Shown here one piece after another: positions 34,245-40,481 of a DNA stretch of 41,361 nt. The stretch covers positions 1 to 41,361 of the forward strand of contig JAJYUU010000022.1 in the NCBI GenBank assembly GCA_021792405.1, read 5' to 3'. The stretch comes from Actinomycetes bacterium (GTDB lineage: Bacteria; Actinomycetota; Actinomycetes; Streptosporangiales; Streptosporangiaceae). The notes under the pieces were generated by a model. It was given only the letters and a program-made list of their open reading frames with translations. It did no database searches and was not told where the DNA came from. Within the stretch, counting starts at the first letter, position 1. Each line of letters starts with the position of its first letter. The translations under genes were made by a program, and so were the position numbers.

Positions 34245-34972
34245 CCTTCCCGGTAGGCGGCCAGCAGCGCGTCCCGCTGGCCGGCCGGCAGCCACTTGAC
34301 CGCCTCGCGCATGGTAACACCGGACGCCCGGTGCGCCCGCGGTGCGAGCCAGCCTGCTACCAGATCCGGCTGGCGCTTGCCGGTCTCGCGCAGCACCCAG
34401 CCGATCGCCTTGCGGATGAAGAACTCGCGCTCGGCGAGCATGACGTCGGCGTAGCCGGCAAACCGCCGGAAATTCGCGGGATCACCGCGCCGCAGCGGAA
34501 CGAGCAGCGCCAGCAGGGCAGACCGGCGGATCCAGAAGTCCGGGTCGGCGGCCCACTGGTCCAGGACGGGATGCAGTTCCTCGCCGTAACGCTCCACCAG
34601 GCTGCCCATCACGTCGGCGGCGAGCCCGTCGACCAGCGCCCAGGTGCCAGCGGTGCGCAGCAGCCGCTCGACCAGCGCGGCGTCGTGGGCCTGCAGCAGC
34701 GCACGCCGGTTGGCGAGCAGCAGCACGGCGGCCAGCCGGCATTCGTAGATCGGCCCGTCCCAGAGCGCGGCAGCGACCTCGGTGAGGCGCTGCCGGGTCA
34801 GCTGCGGCTGGGAGCGCCGCCATGCGGTGACGATCGCGCGCGCCTGCGGGACGCTTGTGCCGGCGAACTCGAGCTTGCTCTTCAGGTAGTTCTGCTCGCC
34901 GGCCGCTCGCTCCGGCGAGCCAGCGGCGCGGAGCTGTTGTTCGATCAGCGCGGCATCGGGGTTGGCAGTCAC
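34226..34972 (-). CDS. AlkD-like DNA alkylation repair protein
   Basis: 248 residues from a GTG at 34972. HEAT-like helical repeats typical of AlkC/AlkD glycosylases are visible: QNYLKSKLEFAGTSVPQARAIV at about 28-49, LVDGLAADVMGSLVERYG, WAADPDFWIRRSALLALL (about 140-158, with the likely active-site Asp and Trp) and EFFIRKAIGWVLRETGKRQPDLVAGWL (about 185-212). It would remove alkylated bases from DNA. The start codon lies two bases from a 16-bp perfect hairpin and no ribosome site is seen, so initiation may be unusual or leaderless. Confidence 0.88.
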   Translation of the reverse strand: MTANPDAALIEQQLRAAGSPERAAGEQNYLKSKLEFAGTSVPQARAIVTAWRRSQPQLTRQRLTEVAAALWDGPIYECRLAAVLLLANRRALLQAHDAALVERLLRTAGTWALVDGLAADVMGSLVERYGEELHPVLDQWAADPDFWIRRSALLALLVPLRRGDPANFRRFAGYADVMLAEREFFIRKAIGWVLRETGKRQPDLVAGWLAPRAHRASGVTMREAVKWLPAGQRDALLAAYREGQRKAG

Positions 34973-34974
34973 CT

Positions 34975-35014
34975 GGATAGCTTGCCCGGCTTCGACGGGC
35001 CGGGCAAGCTATCC
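34975..35014 (-). terminator. Perfect 16-bp hairpin between the secreted-protein gene and alkD
   Basis: GGATAGCTTGCCCGGC (34975-34990) and its perfect inverse (34999-35014) enclose an 8-base loop. It lies 10 bases past the stop of the secreted-protein gene and ends 2 bases before the GTG of alkD, both read leftwards. It most likely terminates the upstream transcript. Confidence 0.7.
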
Positions 35015-35024
35015 GGGTCTGGCG

Positions 35025-35858
35025 CTAGCCGAGGTAGATGGCGCTCCGGGGGACACGCCTGTCGCCGCACCCATGGTGACCGGGAAGGCCCATGCCGTCG
35101 CGGGATTCGATGTCCTGCGTGCAGCCCTGGACTTGCCAGCGCGCGCCGCCGTTCCGCAGCGGTATGTAGAACGTGAACGTCTGCACGAACTCACCTGAGT
35201 TGATCCGCCGGGGCCTGGATGCCGTGGCGGTCGAGCTCAGCGTGTAGTCGCTGGGCACGCGCGGGTAGCCGACGGCCTGGTACAGGTACCAGCGCCGGCG
35301 GGACTGCAGCCGGTACGCCGACGCTGGCAGCATCGTGTAGTTGCGGAAGGAGAACCTGCATTGAGTGGCGCTGCACCGCTGGCGGACATGCGCGTCGCGG
35401 CCGCCGGTGGCGACGTAGACGTTCACCACGGCGGAGACAGCGAAGTCCGTGCCGGTCAGCCGCACCTTGTAGCTCGTGGCGAGCGACGGGGTCACGTTAA
35501 ACGAGTACCTGGCGATACCGTGGATCGTCGGAGTCAGCGTGACTCTCGCGGCAACCGTGTACCTCCTGGCGCGGAACGGCCTCGCCAGCAGGGTGGCTGT
35601 GTCATTCGTAGCGCGGGTCAGCACCTTGCCGCTGACGACGCCCGTGTTCCGGCCGCGGCCGGCTTCGTAGATCACCAGCGCGTAGCCATCGACCAAGCCA
35701 TGGTTCCTGGCCCGCAGGCCCGGATAATGCGGTGACGTGGCGTTGATCGTGATGCTAGTCGCGGCCGTGCTGGCCATCGCGGCCGGGATCGATGGCAGCC
35801 CCGCGATGAGCCCGACGGCTACAGCGGCCGGCGTGATCCATCGCCAGATCCTTGACAT
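35025..35858 (-). CDS. Secreted protein of unknown function
   Basis: 277 residues. A signal peptide spans about 1-30 (hydrophobic core AAVAVGLIAGL, cleavage after PAAMA or nearby). The mature part has beta-rich, Ig-like sequence TSITINATSPHYPGLRARNHGLVDGYALVIYEAG, AARVTLTPTIHGIARYSFNVTPSLATSYKVRLTG (an actinobacterial bacterial-surface Ig-like pattern) and a C-terminal domain with five cysteines between about 159 and 263 (RQRCSATQCRFSF, VQGCTQDIES, GHHGCGDRR). The protein is very basic. No enzyme motif is recognised. Confidence 0.65.
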   Translation of the reverse strand: MSRIWRWITPAAVAVGLIAGLPSIPAAMASTAATSITINATSPHYPGLRARNHGLVDGYALVIYEAGRGRNTGVVSGKVLTRATNDTATLLARPFRARRYTVAARVTLTPTIHGIARYSFNVTPSLATSYKVRLTGTDFAVSAVVNVYVATGGRDAHVRQRCSATQCRFSFRNYTMLPASAYRLQSRRRWYLYQAVGYPRVPSDYTLSSTATASRPRRINSGEFVQTFTFYIPLRNGGARWQVQGCTQDIESRDGMGLPGHHGCGDRRVPRSAIYLG

Positions 35859-35886
35859 GCGCAGCTACCTCCTGCCCGCTGGGCGG

Positions 35887-35956
35887 GCTACTCGAATGGG
35901 CATCGGGGCAAAGTCTGGCAGCCCGCTCAGTAGCCAGCAATGGCGATTCGAGTAGC
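35887..35956. promoter_or_regulatory. Widely spaced inverted repeat between divergent genes
   Basis: GCTACTCGAAT (35887-35897) occurs inverted as ATTCGAGTAGC (35946-35956), 48 bases apart, between the secreted-protein gene (starts at 35858, minus) and the methyltransferase gene (36075, plus). Two half-sites facing each other could bind one regulator at both promoters; nothing in the window identifies it. Confidence 0.4.
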
Positions 35957-36074
35957 GCACAATCGCTCATGGGTGGCAGTGGGTAATGTCTATCGCGCAC
36001 TCCGTGCGCGGGCGCCGCGCCATCTTTCCTGCGGTGCGGGGGAGTCCTCTGGCACAGCCGCATAGTCTGGCGCG

Positions 36075-36833
36075 GTGGCTTTCGACGTTAGCGCGGACTC
36101 TTACGGCCGGTTCATGGGCCGGTTCTCCGAGCTCCTTGCCGTGCAGTTCGCGGAGTTCGCCGGCCTGCGAGCCGGTCAGCGAGTGCTGGACGTCGGCTGC
36201 GGGCCAGGTGCGCTGACAGGGCAACTGGTGCACCGGCTTGGCGCCGGAGCGGTTTCGGCGATCGATCCGTCTGCCTCGTTCGTCCTCGCGATCCGAGACC
36301 GCTTCCCTCAGCTCGGCGTGCACCGCGGGGTCGCCGAGCGGCTCCCGTTCGCTGACTGCACATTCGACGCCGCGCTGGCACAACTAGTCGTGCACTTCAT
36401 GGCCGATCCGGTGGCAGGGCTGGCGGAGATGGCGCGGGTTACCCGTCCCGGCGGCGTGGTAGCCGCCTGCGTGTGGGATCACGCCGGAGGCACCGGCCCG
36501 CTCGCCGCGTTCTGGCAGGCAGTGCACGACCTTGACCCAGCCGCGCGCGATGTGGTCGGGCTGGCCGGCGCGGGGGAGGGCCACCTGGCGGAACTGTGCG
36601 CAACCGCCGGCCTGCACGACATCGAACCCGGAAGGCTGACCATCTCGGCTCAGTTCGCGACCTTCGCCGAATGGTGGGAGCCGTTCACTCTTGGCGTTGG
36701 GCCAGCCGGTGCCTATGTCAGTCAGCTAGGTCAGGCGCAGCGCGAAGCCCTGCGATCGCGGTGCGAGCAGCTCCTGCCGCCAGCGCCCTTCCGCCTCTGC
36801 GTCTCAGCCTGGTCTGTACGTGCTCATCCCTGA
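36075..36833 (+). CDS. Class I SAM-dependent methyltransferase
   Basis: 252 residues from a GTG at 36075. The SAM-binding motif I is RVLDVGCGPGALTGQL (about 36-51), with motif II acid in VSAIDPSASF and later motifs FDAALAQLVVHFM and MARVTRPGGVVAACVW. The C-terminal half, with FAEWWEPFTLGVGPAGAYVSQL and a final strand CVSAWSVRAHP, matches small-molecule methyltransferases of the UbiE/Methyltransf_11 type. The substrate cannot be named. The gene appears monocistronic. Confidence 0.88.
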   Translation: MAFDVSADSYGRFMGRFSELLAVQFAEFAGLRAGQRVLDVGCGPGALTGQLVHRLGAGAVSAIDPSASFVLAIRDRFPQLGVHRGVAERLPFADCTFDAALAQLVVHFMADPVAGLAEMARVTRPGGVVAACVWDHAGGTGPLAAFWQAVHDLDPAARDVVGLAGAGEGHLAELCATAGLHDIEPGRLTISAQFATFAEWWEPFTLGVGPAGAYVSQLGQAQREALRSRCEQLLPPAPFRLCVSAWSVRAHP

Positions 36834-37311
36834 TGCCCGCGCACAGCGCCATCCCGGCGGCTAACGCTCCCGCTGTCAGGCGAAGGGGCCGGCGAAGTGA
36901 ACTCGGGGAACTGCGCTGCCAGTAGATGGAGAACACTGCGCCCCCCTGCCCGCGGGCGGCTGCCGCGGTCCGCGGAACGGGCCGTCGTCCCGGCGCGGGC
37001 ATCGTGACGCCGGGCAAGACCACGGTCAAGGGCGGCGCCTGCGGCGCCGTCACCCGTGATTCCCTCCGGTCACCCTGGACCGCGTTCTTTCCCGGCATGA
37101 CCCTGGCGCCTGTCGGGGACGAGGGCCAGGAGCGGACAATCACTGGCTGCGGGCGGCGGCCCAGGTGAGCTGGTTCTGGGTCGCGTCCAGGGCGTGCTGC
37201 AGCCGCCGGGCTGTGCCTTGCGCTACCGCGCTCGACACTTACAGCCGTAGCAGAGACGGAACACCGGACCAGATCAGCTAGAGCTATGGCCGGTCAGAGT
37301 CGTGATGATCG
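36834..37311. other. 478-bp stretch without a supported gene
   Basis: Short open frames on both strands here lack family likeness and ribosome sites. A 7-bp GC hairpin at 37033-37049 (CGGCGCC, loop TGC, GGCGCCG, extendable to 37031-37051) could terminate transcription of the methyltransferase gene or of a minus-strand gene from the right. Nothing else is recognised. Confidence 0.4.
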
Positions 37312-37350
37312 TTAGACGTCGTAGTAGAGCTCGAACTGATACACGCCGGA
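37312..37350 (-). pseudogene. 3'-end fragment of glnA1; predicted left attachment site
   Basis: Read leftwards, the bases encode SGVYQFELYYDV then TAA (stop at 37314-37312). FELYYDV-stop, with an aromatic two to four residues earlier, is the C-terminal end of type I glutamine synthetase GlnA1 (for example EFALYYDV in mycobacteria). No more of glnA is seen upstream; a stop occurs in the same frame four codons before SGV. In Mycobacterium glnA1 faces glnE tail-to-tail, as this fragment does. The fragment is best explained as the copy of the gene end left when an element integrated there, with the full gene to the right of the element. Confidence 0.6.
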
Positions 37351-37371
37351 ACGTCACCGCAGGTCATGGGC

Positions 37372-37400
37372 TTGATACTGCCTCTGAGCTGCCGATACCT
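37372..37400 (+). promoter_or_regulatory. Possible promoter of the element's gene string
   Basis: TTGATA (37372-37377) and ATACCT (37395-37400) are 17 bases apart. They lie about 230 bases before the first gene, directly before three 10-bp repeats. Confidence 0.35.
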
Positions 37401-37430
37401 GCCGTTGGCTCGCGTTGGCTGACGCTGGCT
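37401..37430 (+). repeat. Three 10-bp direct repeats at the element's left end
   Basis: GCCGTTGGCT, CGCGTTGGCT and GACGCTGGCT follow one another at one-helix-turn spacing. A small hairpin (GCTGGC-TGTC-GCCAGC, 37424-37439) overlaps the last copy. They may be operator or excisionase-type sites near the attachment site. Confidence 0.45.
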
Positions 37431-37627
37431 GTCGCCAGCATCTTGCGACCGTGCCGCGGGTTTTTTGTGGGCCGTGATCTGGACCGCCCGCTCGCCGCAT
37501 GCCCTGGCGCTGCGGCACTTCGCCATGCCCGGATCCGGGCTGGCTCCCCGTTAGGAAAGCGGCCCGGCCGCGCGACGACAACGCGCTGACCGGGCCTAGG
37601 ACCCCGCCTGGAACGGAGACGAGGAAC

Positions 37628-37912
37628 TTGACTACTACTGTCACACACCTTGACGGCCGCACCCGTCACCTGCGGGCTGTCGGCGGCAGGCACGCCGCTG
37701 GCACGCGGCCGCAGTCTCAGCCCGCCGCGGCGCCTGACCGGCCCGTCCTGAGCCGCGCCGGCGCGCTGCGCCTCGACCAGGCGGAACTCTTCCTGCTCAG
37801 CCTGGACCACGAGATGCAGACCGCTGACGGCCTGCGTCCCGCCTACCTGCTGGGCATCGCCGAGCTTCACCTGGCCGGCCTGATCGAGCTGCTCCGCGCG
37901 GTGACCGCATGA
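37628..37912 (+). CDS. Small AICE protein of unknown function
   Basis: 94 residues from a TTG at 37628; GACGAGG lies 4-10 bases upstream, while longer starts in frame have no such site. It begins MTTTVTHLDGRTRHLRAVGG and ends in a helical part LDQAELFLLSLDHEMQTADGLRPAYLLGIAELHLAGLIELLRAV. It is the first of eight genes joined by 4-base overlaps. No domain is recognised. Confidence 0.6.
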   Translation: MTTTVTHLDGRTRHLRAVGGRHAAGTRPQSQPAAAPDRPVLSRAGALRLDQAELFLLSLDHEMQTADGLRPAYLLGIAELHLAGLIELLRAVTA

Positions 37913-38274
37913 GCGCCGTCAACACCGACCGGGCGGTAGAGGCGCTGCTCCGCGCAGCCCGCACTGAGCATGACTTCGCCGGCTGGCTGGCCTCGGTGCT
38001 CGCCCGCGTCGCCGGGCAGCTCGGCTCCAGCGACGCGCTCACCGAAGGCCGGCCGGGAAGCTGGGAAGCCGCGCTCGTCGGCCAGCTCGTGTCCGGTACG
38101 GCCCTGCCGCCTCCGCTGCGGAAGCTGACCGACGCTCAGGTCCGCGAGATCCGCGACGTGTGGGCCGGCGGGTTCGGCGGGGTGACCCAGCGGGAGCTGG
38201 CCGCCGAGTACGGCGTGTCGGCGCCGACCATCGCGGACATCACCAGCGGGCGCACCTGGCGGTGGCTGTCATGA
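37909..38274 (+). CDS. Small helix-turn-helix protein
   Basis: 121 residues starting in the ATGA overlap with the gene before. The C-terminal part (about 75-118) reads LTDAQVREIRDVWAGGFGGVTQRELAAEYGVSAPTIADITSGRTW, a typical resolvase/HTH-like DNA-binding pattern used in phage and AICE proteins. The N-terminal half is helical. It may regulate the element, but the target is unknown. Confidence 0.65.
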   Translation: MSAVNTDRAVEALLRAARTEHDFAGWLASVLARVAGQLGSSDALTEGRPGSWEAALVGQLVSGTALPPPLRKLTDAQVREIRDVWAGGFGGVTQRELAAEYGVSAPTIADITSGRTWRWLS

Positions 38275-38462
38275 CCGGCACGGACGCCGCGGCCCTGCGC
38301 GCCGCCTATCCCGAGTGGGAGATCACCGAGGCCGGCGACAGCATCTGGACGGCGCGTCTGACCACCAGCGAGGACCGGCCGCAGCCGCGGCTGACCGCAT
38401 GCACACCGGCCGAGCTGGCCGCCGCGCTCGGCGACTACATCGGCGGGGATGGTGCACGGTGA
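38271..38462 (+). CDS. Small AICE protein
   Basis: 63 residues from the ATGA overlap at 38271. The sequence AYPEWEITEAGDSIWTARLTTSEDRPQPRLTACTPAELAAAL looks like a small alpha/beta domain (W-x-I, W-x-A-R, then a helix), found in many actinobacterial element proteins of unknown role. It is kept as a gene because of its place in the overlap chain. Confidence 0.55.
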   Translation: MTGTDAAALRAAYPEWEITEAGDSIWTARLTTSEDRPQPRLTACTPAELAAALGDYIGGDGAR

Positions 38463-38668
38463 ACGGCACGATCAGCTTCCGGCATGACCCCGGCGATGAC
38501 TTCACCCCGTCAGCGCGGCGGAACTCGGCGAACCCGCTCCTGGTCTACGTCACGCTGTCGGAGCAGACAGAGATCCTGTCGGACTCCGCGGACGAGTGCC
38601 GCCGGTACGCGGCAGCGTTCACCGAAGCAGCCCGGCTCCTCGACACGACCGGGGATGGTGCGTCATGA
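38459..38668 (+). CDS. Small AICE protein
   Basis: 69 residues from a GTG in a GTGA overlap at 38459. A strand (LLVYVTLSEQTEILSDSADECRRYAAAFTEAARLLD) leads into a C-terminal helix. There is no recognised domain. The gene is supported by its overlaps at both ends and by third-position GC. Confidence 0.55.
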   Translation: MNGTISFRHDPGDDFTPSARRNSANPLLVYVTLSEQTEILSDSADECRRYAAAFTEAARLLDTTGDGAS

Positions 38669-38856
38669 CCCGGCCGACCGTCGCCCAGCTCAACGATCGC
38701 GTCGACAAGATGGACGAGCTGCTGCAAGCACTGGTGCGCGGCCTGCTCGCCACCACCGCCGCAGCGGGCGCACCCGAACTGTCCGCCGAACTCGATGCGG
38801 TCGCGCGGGCACGGCGGCGTGCCCGCCTGCACCTGATCAGCGGAGGCAAGCAGTGA
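38665..38856 (+). CDS. Small coiled-coil AICE protein
   Basis: 63 residues from the ATGA overlap at 38665. The sequence VAQLNDRVDKMDELLQALVRGLLATT has heptad spacing of a short coiled coil, and the C-terminus is basic (ARARRRARLHLISGG). The role is unknown; it could be an oligomerising accessory protein. Confidence 0.55.
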   Translation: MTRPTVAQLNDRVDKMDELLQALVRGLLATTAAAGAPELSAELDAVARARRRARLHLISGGKQ

Positions 38857-39143
38857 CCGCGCCGCAGCCGATCACCCATGGCACGCCGTCCGGCGCCCGG
38901 ACGCATTACCGGCGCGGCGAGAAGCCGTGCGAAGCCTGCCGGTCCGCGGCGAACCTCGCTGGCCGCCTCGGCCGCGACCCGTACGAGTCGACCGCGCCGG
39001 AGAACCGCGGCGCGGTGCGCAACGGCCTGCCCACCGTGGCGTACGAGTACCGGGCTCGCCGGTACCCGTGGGCGGTGCTGGCCCTGCGCCGAGCCGAGGC
39101 GGTCTACGGCCGGCCTGATGACGAACTGGAGGAGGCGTCATGA
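38853..39143 (+). CDS. Small protein with phage-type CxxC/HG zinc-binding pattern
   Basis: 96 residues from a GTG in a GTGA overlap at 38853. The N-terminal pattern ITHGTPSGARTHYRRGEKPCEACRSA has His, His, Cys and Cys spaced as in short actinophage and AICE zinc-binding proteins. The C-terminal half is a basic helical region (YEYRARRYPWAVLALRRAEAVYG). DNA binding is plausible but unproven. Confidence 0.6.
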   Translation: MTAPQPITHGTPSGARTHYRRGEKPCEACRSAANLAGRLGRDPYESTAPENRGAVRNGLPTVAYEYRARRYPWAVLALRRAEAVYGRPDDELEEAS

Positions 39144-39445
39144 CCTGGGCCGACCATGACCACCGCGGCGACTACGCCGAGGCCGGCCACGTCCACTACG
39201 CAAGCGACATCCACGATGCGGCCGAGCGTCATCACTCGCATTACGACCTGGAGCAGCTGCTCTCCGGTCTGCGCGAGGACCTGAACCGGGCGCTGGAGCG
39301 CATCACCGACCTGGAGCGCCGGCCCGGCGGTCCCCTGCACCTGGACGAGGAACCCGAGCCCGACTACGACCCTGGCCCGGAGGCAGACGACGAGGGCGGC
39401 ATGAGCGAATACCGGCACTTCGCTTCCGGGGAGGAGCCGTGGTGA
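39140..39445 (+). CDS. Small His-rich, acidic AICE protein
   Basis: 101 residues from the ATGA overlap at 39140. The first 40 residues hold about ten histidines (DHDHRGDYAEAGHVHYASDIHDAAERHHSHYD), followed by a coiled-coil-like helix (LREDLNRALERITDLERR) and an acidic tail. The His pattern suggests metal binding, but this is inference. It ends inside the start of the DUF2637 gene. Confidence 0.55.
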   Translation: MTWADHDHRGDYAEAGHVHYASDIHDAAERHHSHYDLEQLLSGLREDLNRALERITDLERRPGGPLHLDEEPEPDYDPGPEADDEGGMSEYRHFASGEEPW

Positions 39446-40383
39446 GCCGCGATCAGGCAAGGACCGTCGCGGCGGCCATCCCGGTGCTGCTGGTCAACGC
39501 GGTCGCGTTCATTGGTCAGCTGGCGTTCTTGCGGGCGCACCTGCCATGGCCGCTGGCCGGCCAGCTGATGATGGCTGCCGCGCTGGAATCCATCGCGATC
39601 TACCTGGCCTTTCATGCTCACATCGCGGCGCTGGCGAGCGACTCGGCGCTGCGGCTGCGGCTGGCGTCCTACGGATTCGCCGCGGTGATCGCAGCGATGA
39701 ACTACAGCCACTACGCGGCTCCGGGGTGGCGGCCCACGTTCCCTGCGGTCGCGGTCGGGCTGATGTCGGCCAGCTCGCCGTGGCTGTGGGCAGTGCATTC
39801 GCGTCGGATGGCGCGTGACCAGATGATCGCTGCCGGGCTTATCGAGGGCCGGGCGCTGCGGCTCGGCGTGACCCGCTGGCTGTGGCACCCGCTGCGGGCC
39901 ACGCGGGTGATGTGGCAGGCCACGTGGACCGGGACCACCGACCCGCAGCAGGCGATCGCCGAATGGACCGCAAGCCGCGCCACCGGGACTCAGGCCGCGG
40001 ACCTGTCCGCCGACCGGGCCGCACGCCTGTCCGGCGCGCTGGCTCAGACCGATGGCCGTACCGGTCCGCGAACCGGTCTGCCGGGTGAGGGCCGTACCGG
40101 TCCGGCCGCGCTGAGCGAACCGGTACGGCAGGCGCTGCCCGGACCGGTTCCCGGTGACGCGAGCGGACCGGTCCGGCCGAAGGCAGCGAACCGGTCTGGC
40201 AAGCCCGCGGCGAACCGGTCCGGCAAGCCCGCGACAGGCCGGGACGCCGAGGAAGAGTTCGCCGCCGAGATAGCCGCCGGGCAGGTGCCGAGCCTGTACC
40301 AGATCCGCAGCCGGCTGCACGTCGGCAACGAGCGGGCCAAGGTGCTGCGCCAGCACATCGCCAGGCAGGCACTCACGACATAG
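39442..40383 (+). CDS. DUF2637-type (Spd-like) membrane protein
   Basis: 313 residues from the GTG at 39442 (GTGA overlap; GAGGAG 7 bases upstream; a GTG one codon earlier is possible). Four helices lie in the N-terminal half: about 7-30, 36-62, 73-91 and 97-118 (IPVLLVNAVAFIGQLAFL, QLMMAAALESIAIYLAFHAHIAAL, ASYGFAAVIAAMNYSHYA, VAVGLMSASSPWLWAVH). The tail from about 200 is Pro/Gly/Arg-rich and contains the ACCGGT array in its DNA. It ends in a helix-turn-helix-like EFAAEIAAGQVPSLYQIRSRLHVGNERAKVLRQHIARQAL. In AICEs such proteins accompany the conjugal translocase. Confidence 0.75.
   Translation: MSRDQARTVAAAIPVLLVNAVAFIGQLAFLRAHLPWPLAGQLMMAAALESIAIYLAFHAHIAALASDSALRLRLASYGFAAVIAAMNYSHYAAPGWRPTFPAVAVGLMSASSPWLWAVHSRRMARDQMIAAGLIEGRALRLGVTRWLWHPLRATRVMWQATWTGTTDPQQAIAEWTASRATGTQAADLSADRAARLSGALAQTDGRTGPRTGLPGEGRTGPAALSEPVRQALPGPVPGDASGPVRPKAANRSGKPAANRSGKPATGRDAEEEFAAEIAAGQVPSLYQIRSRLHVGNERAKVLRQHIARQALTT
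40060..40219 (+). repeat. Eight ACCGGT near-palindromes, period about 24 bp
   Basis: ACCGGT begins at 40060, 40072, 40096, 40119, 40143, 40167, 40190 and 40214; a degenerate ACCGAT at 40048 fits the same spacing. Flanks give a consensus close to GCGnACCGGTCCGGC; the copy at 40096 is an 18-bp near-palindrome. Steps are 12, 24, 23, 24, 24, 23 and 24 bases. The 23-base steps move the reading frame, so the codons read R-T-G, then P-V, then R-S across the array. Confidence 0.85.
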
Positions 40384-40389
40384 AAAGGC

Positions 40390-40427
40390 CCCGGCGCCGG
40401 GAGCGGTCCGCTCCCCGGCCCCGGTTT
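40390..40427 (+). terminator. Hairpin after the DUF2637 gene
   Basis: GGGAGCG (40399-40405) and CGCTCCC (40409-40415) pair around GTC; with one bulge the stem extends through further C/G pairs. TTT follows at 40425-40427. It lies just after the stop of the DUF2637 gene, so the FtsK-like gene may have its own promoter or be reached by read-through. Confidence 0.5.
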
Positions 40428-40481
40428 GCTGATCCGCATCCCGGCGCCGGTCACCAACCCTCTCAGATTGGAGACAGCATC

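Noticed and set aside
36718-37168. Open frames on both strands in the gap after the methyltransferase
   Set aside because: No ribosome site, no family likeness and mutual overlap; treated as non-coding.
37236-37360. Possible tRNA gene at the element's edge
   Set aside because: No cloverleaf or TTCGA-type T-loop with matching acceptor stem could be built; the glnA1 C-terminal reading explains the segment better.
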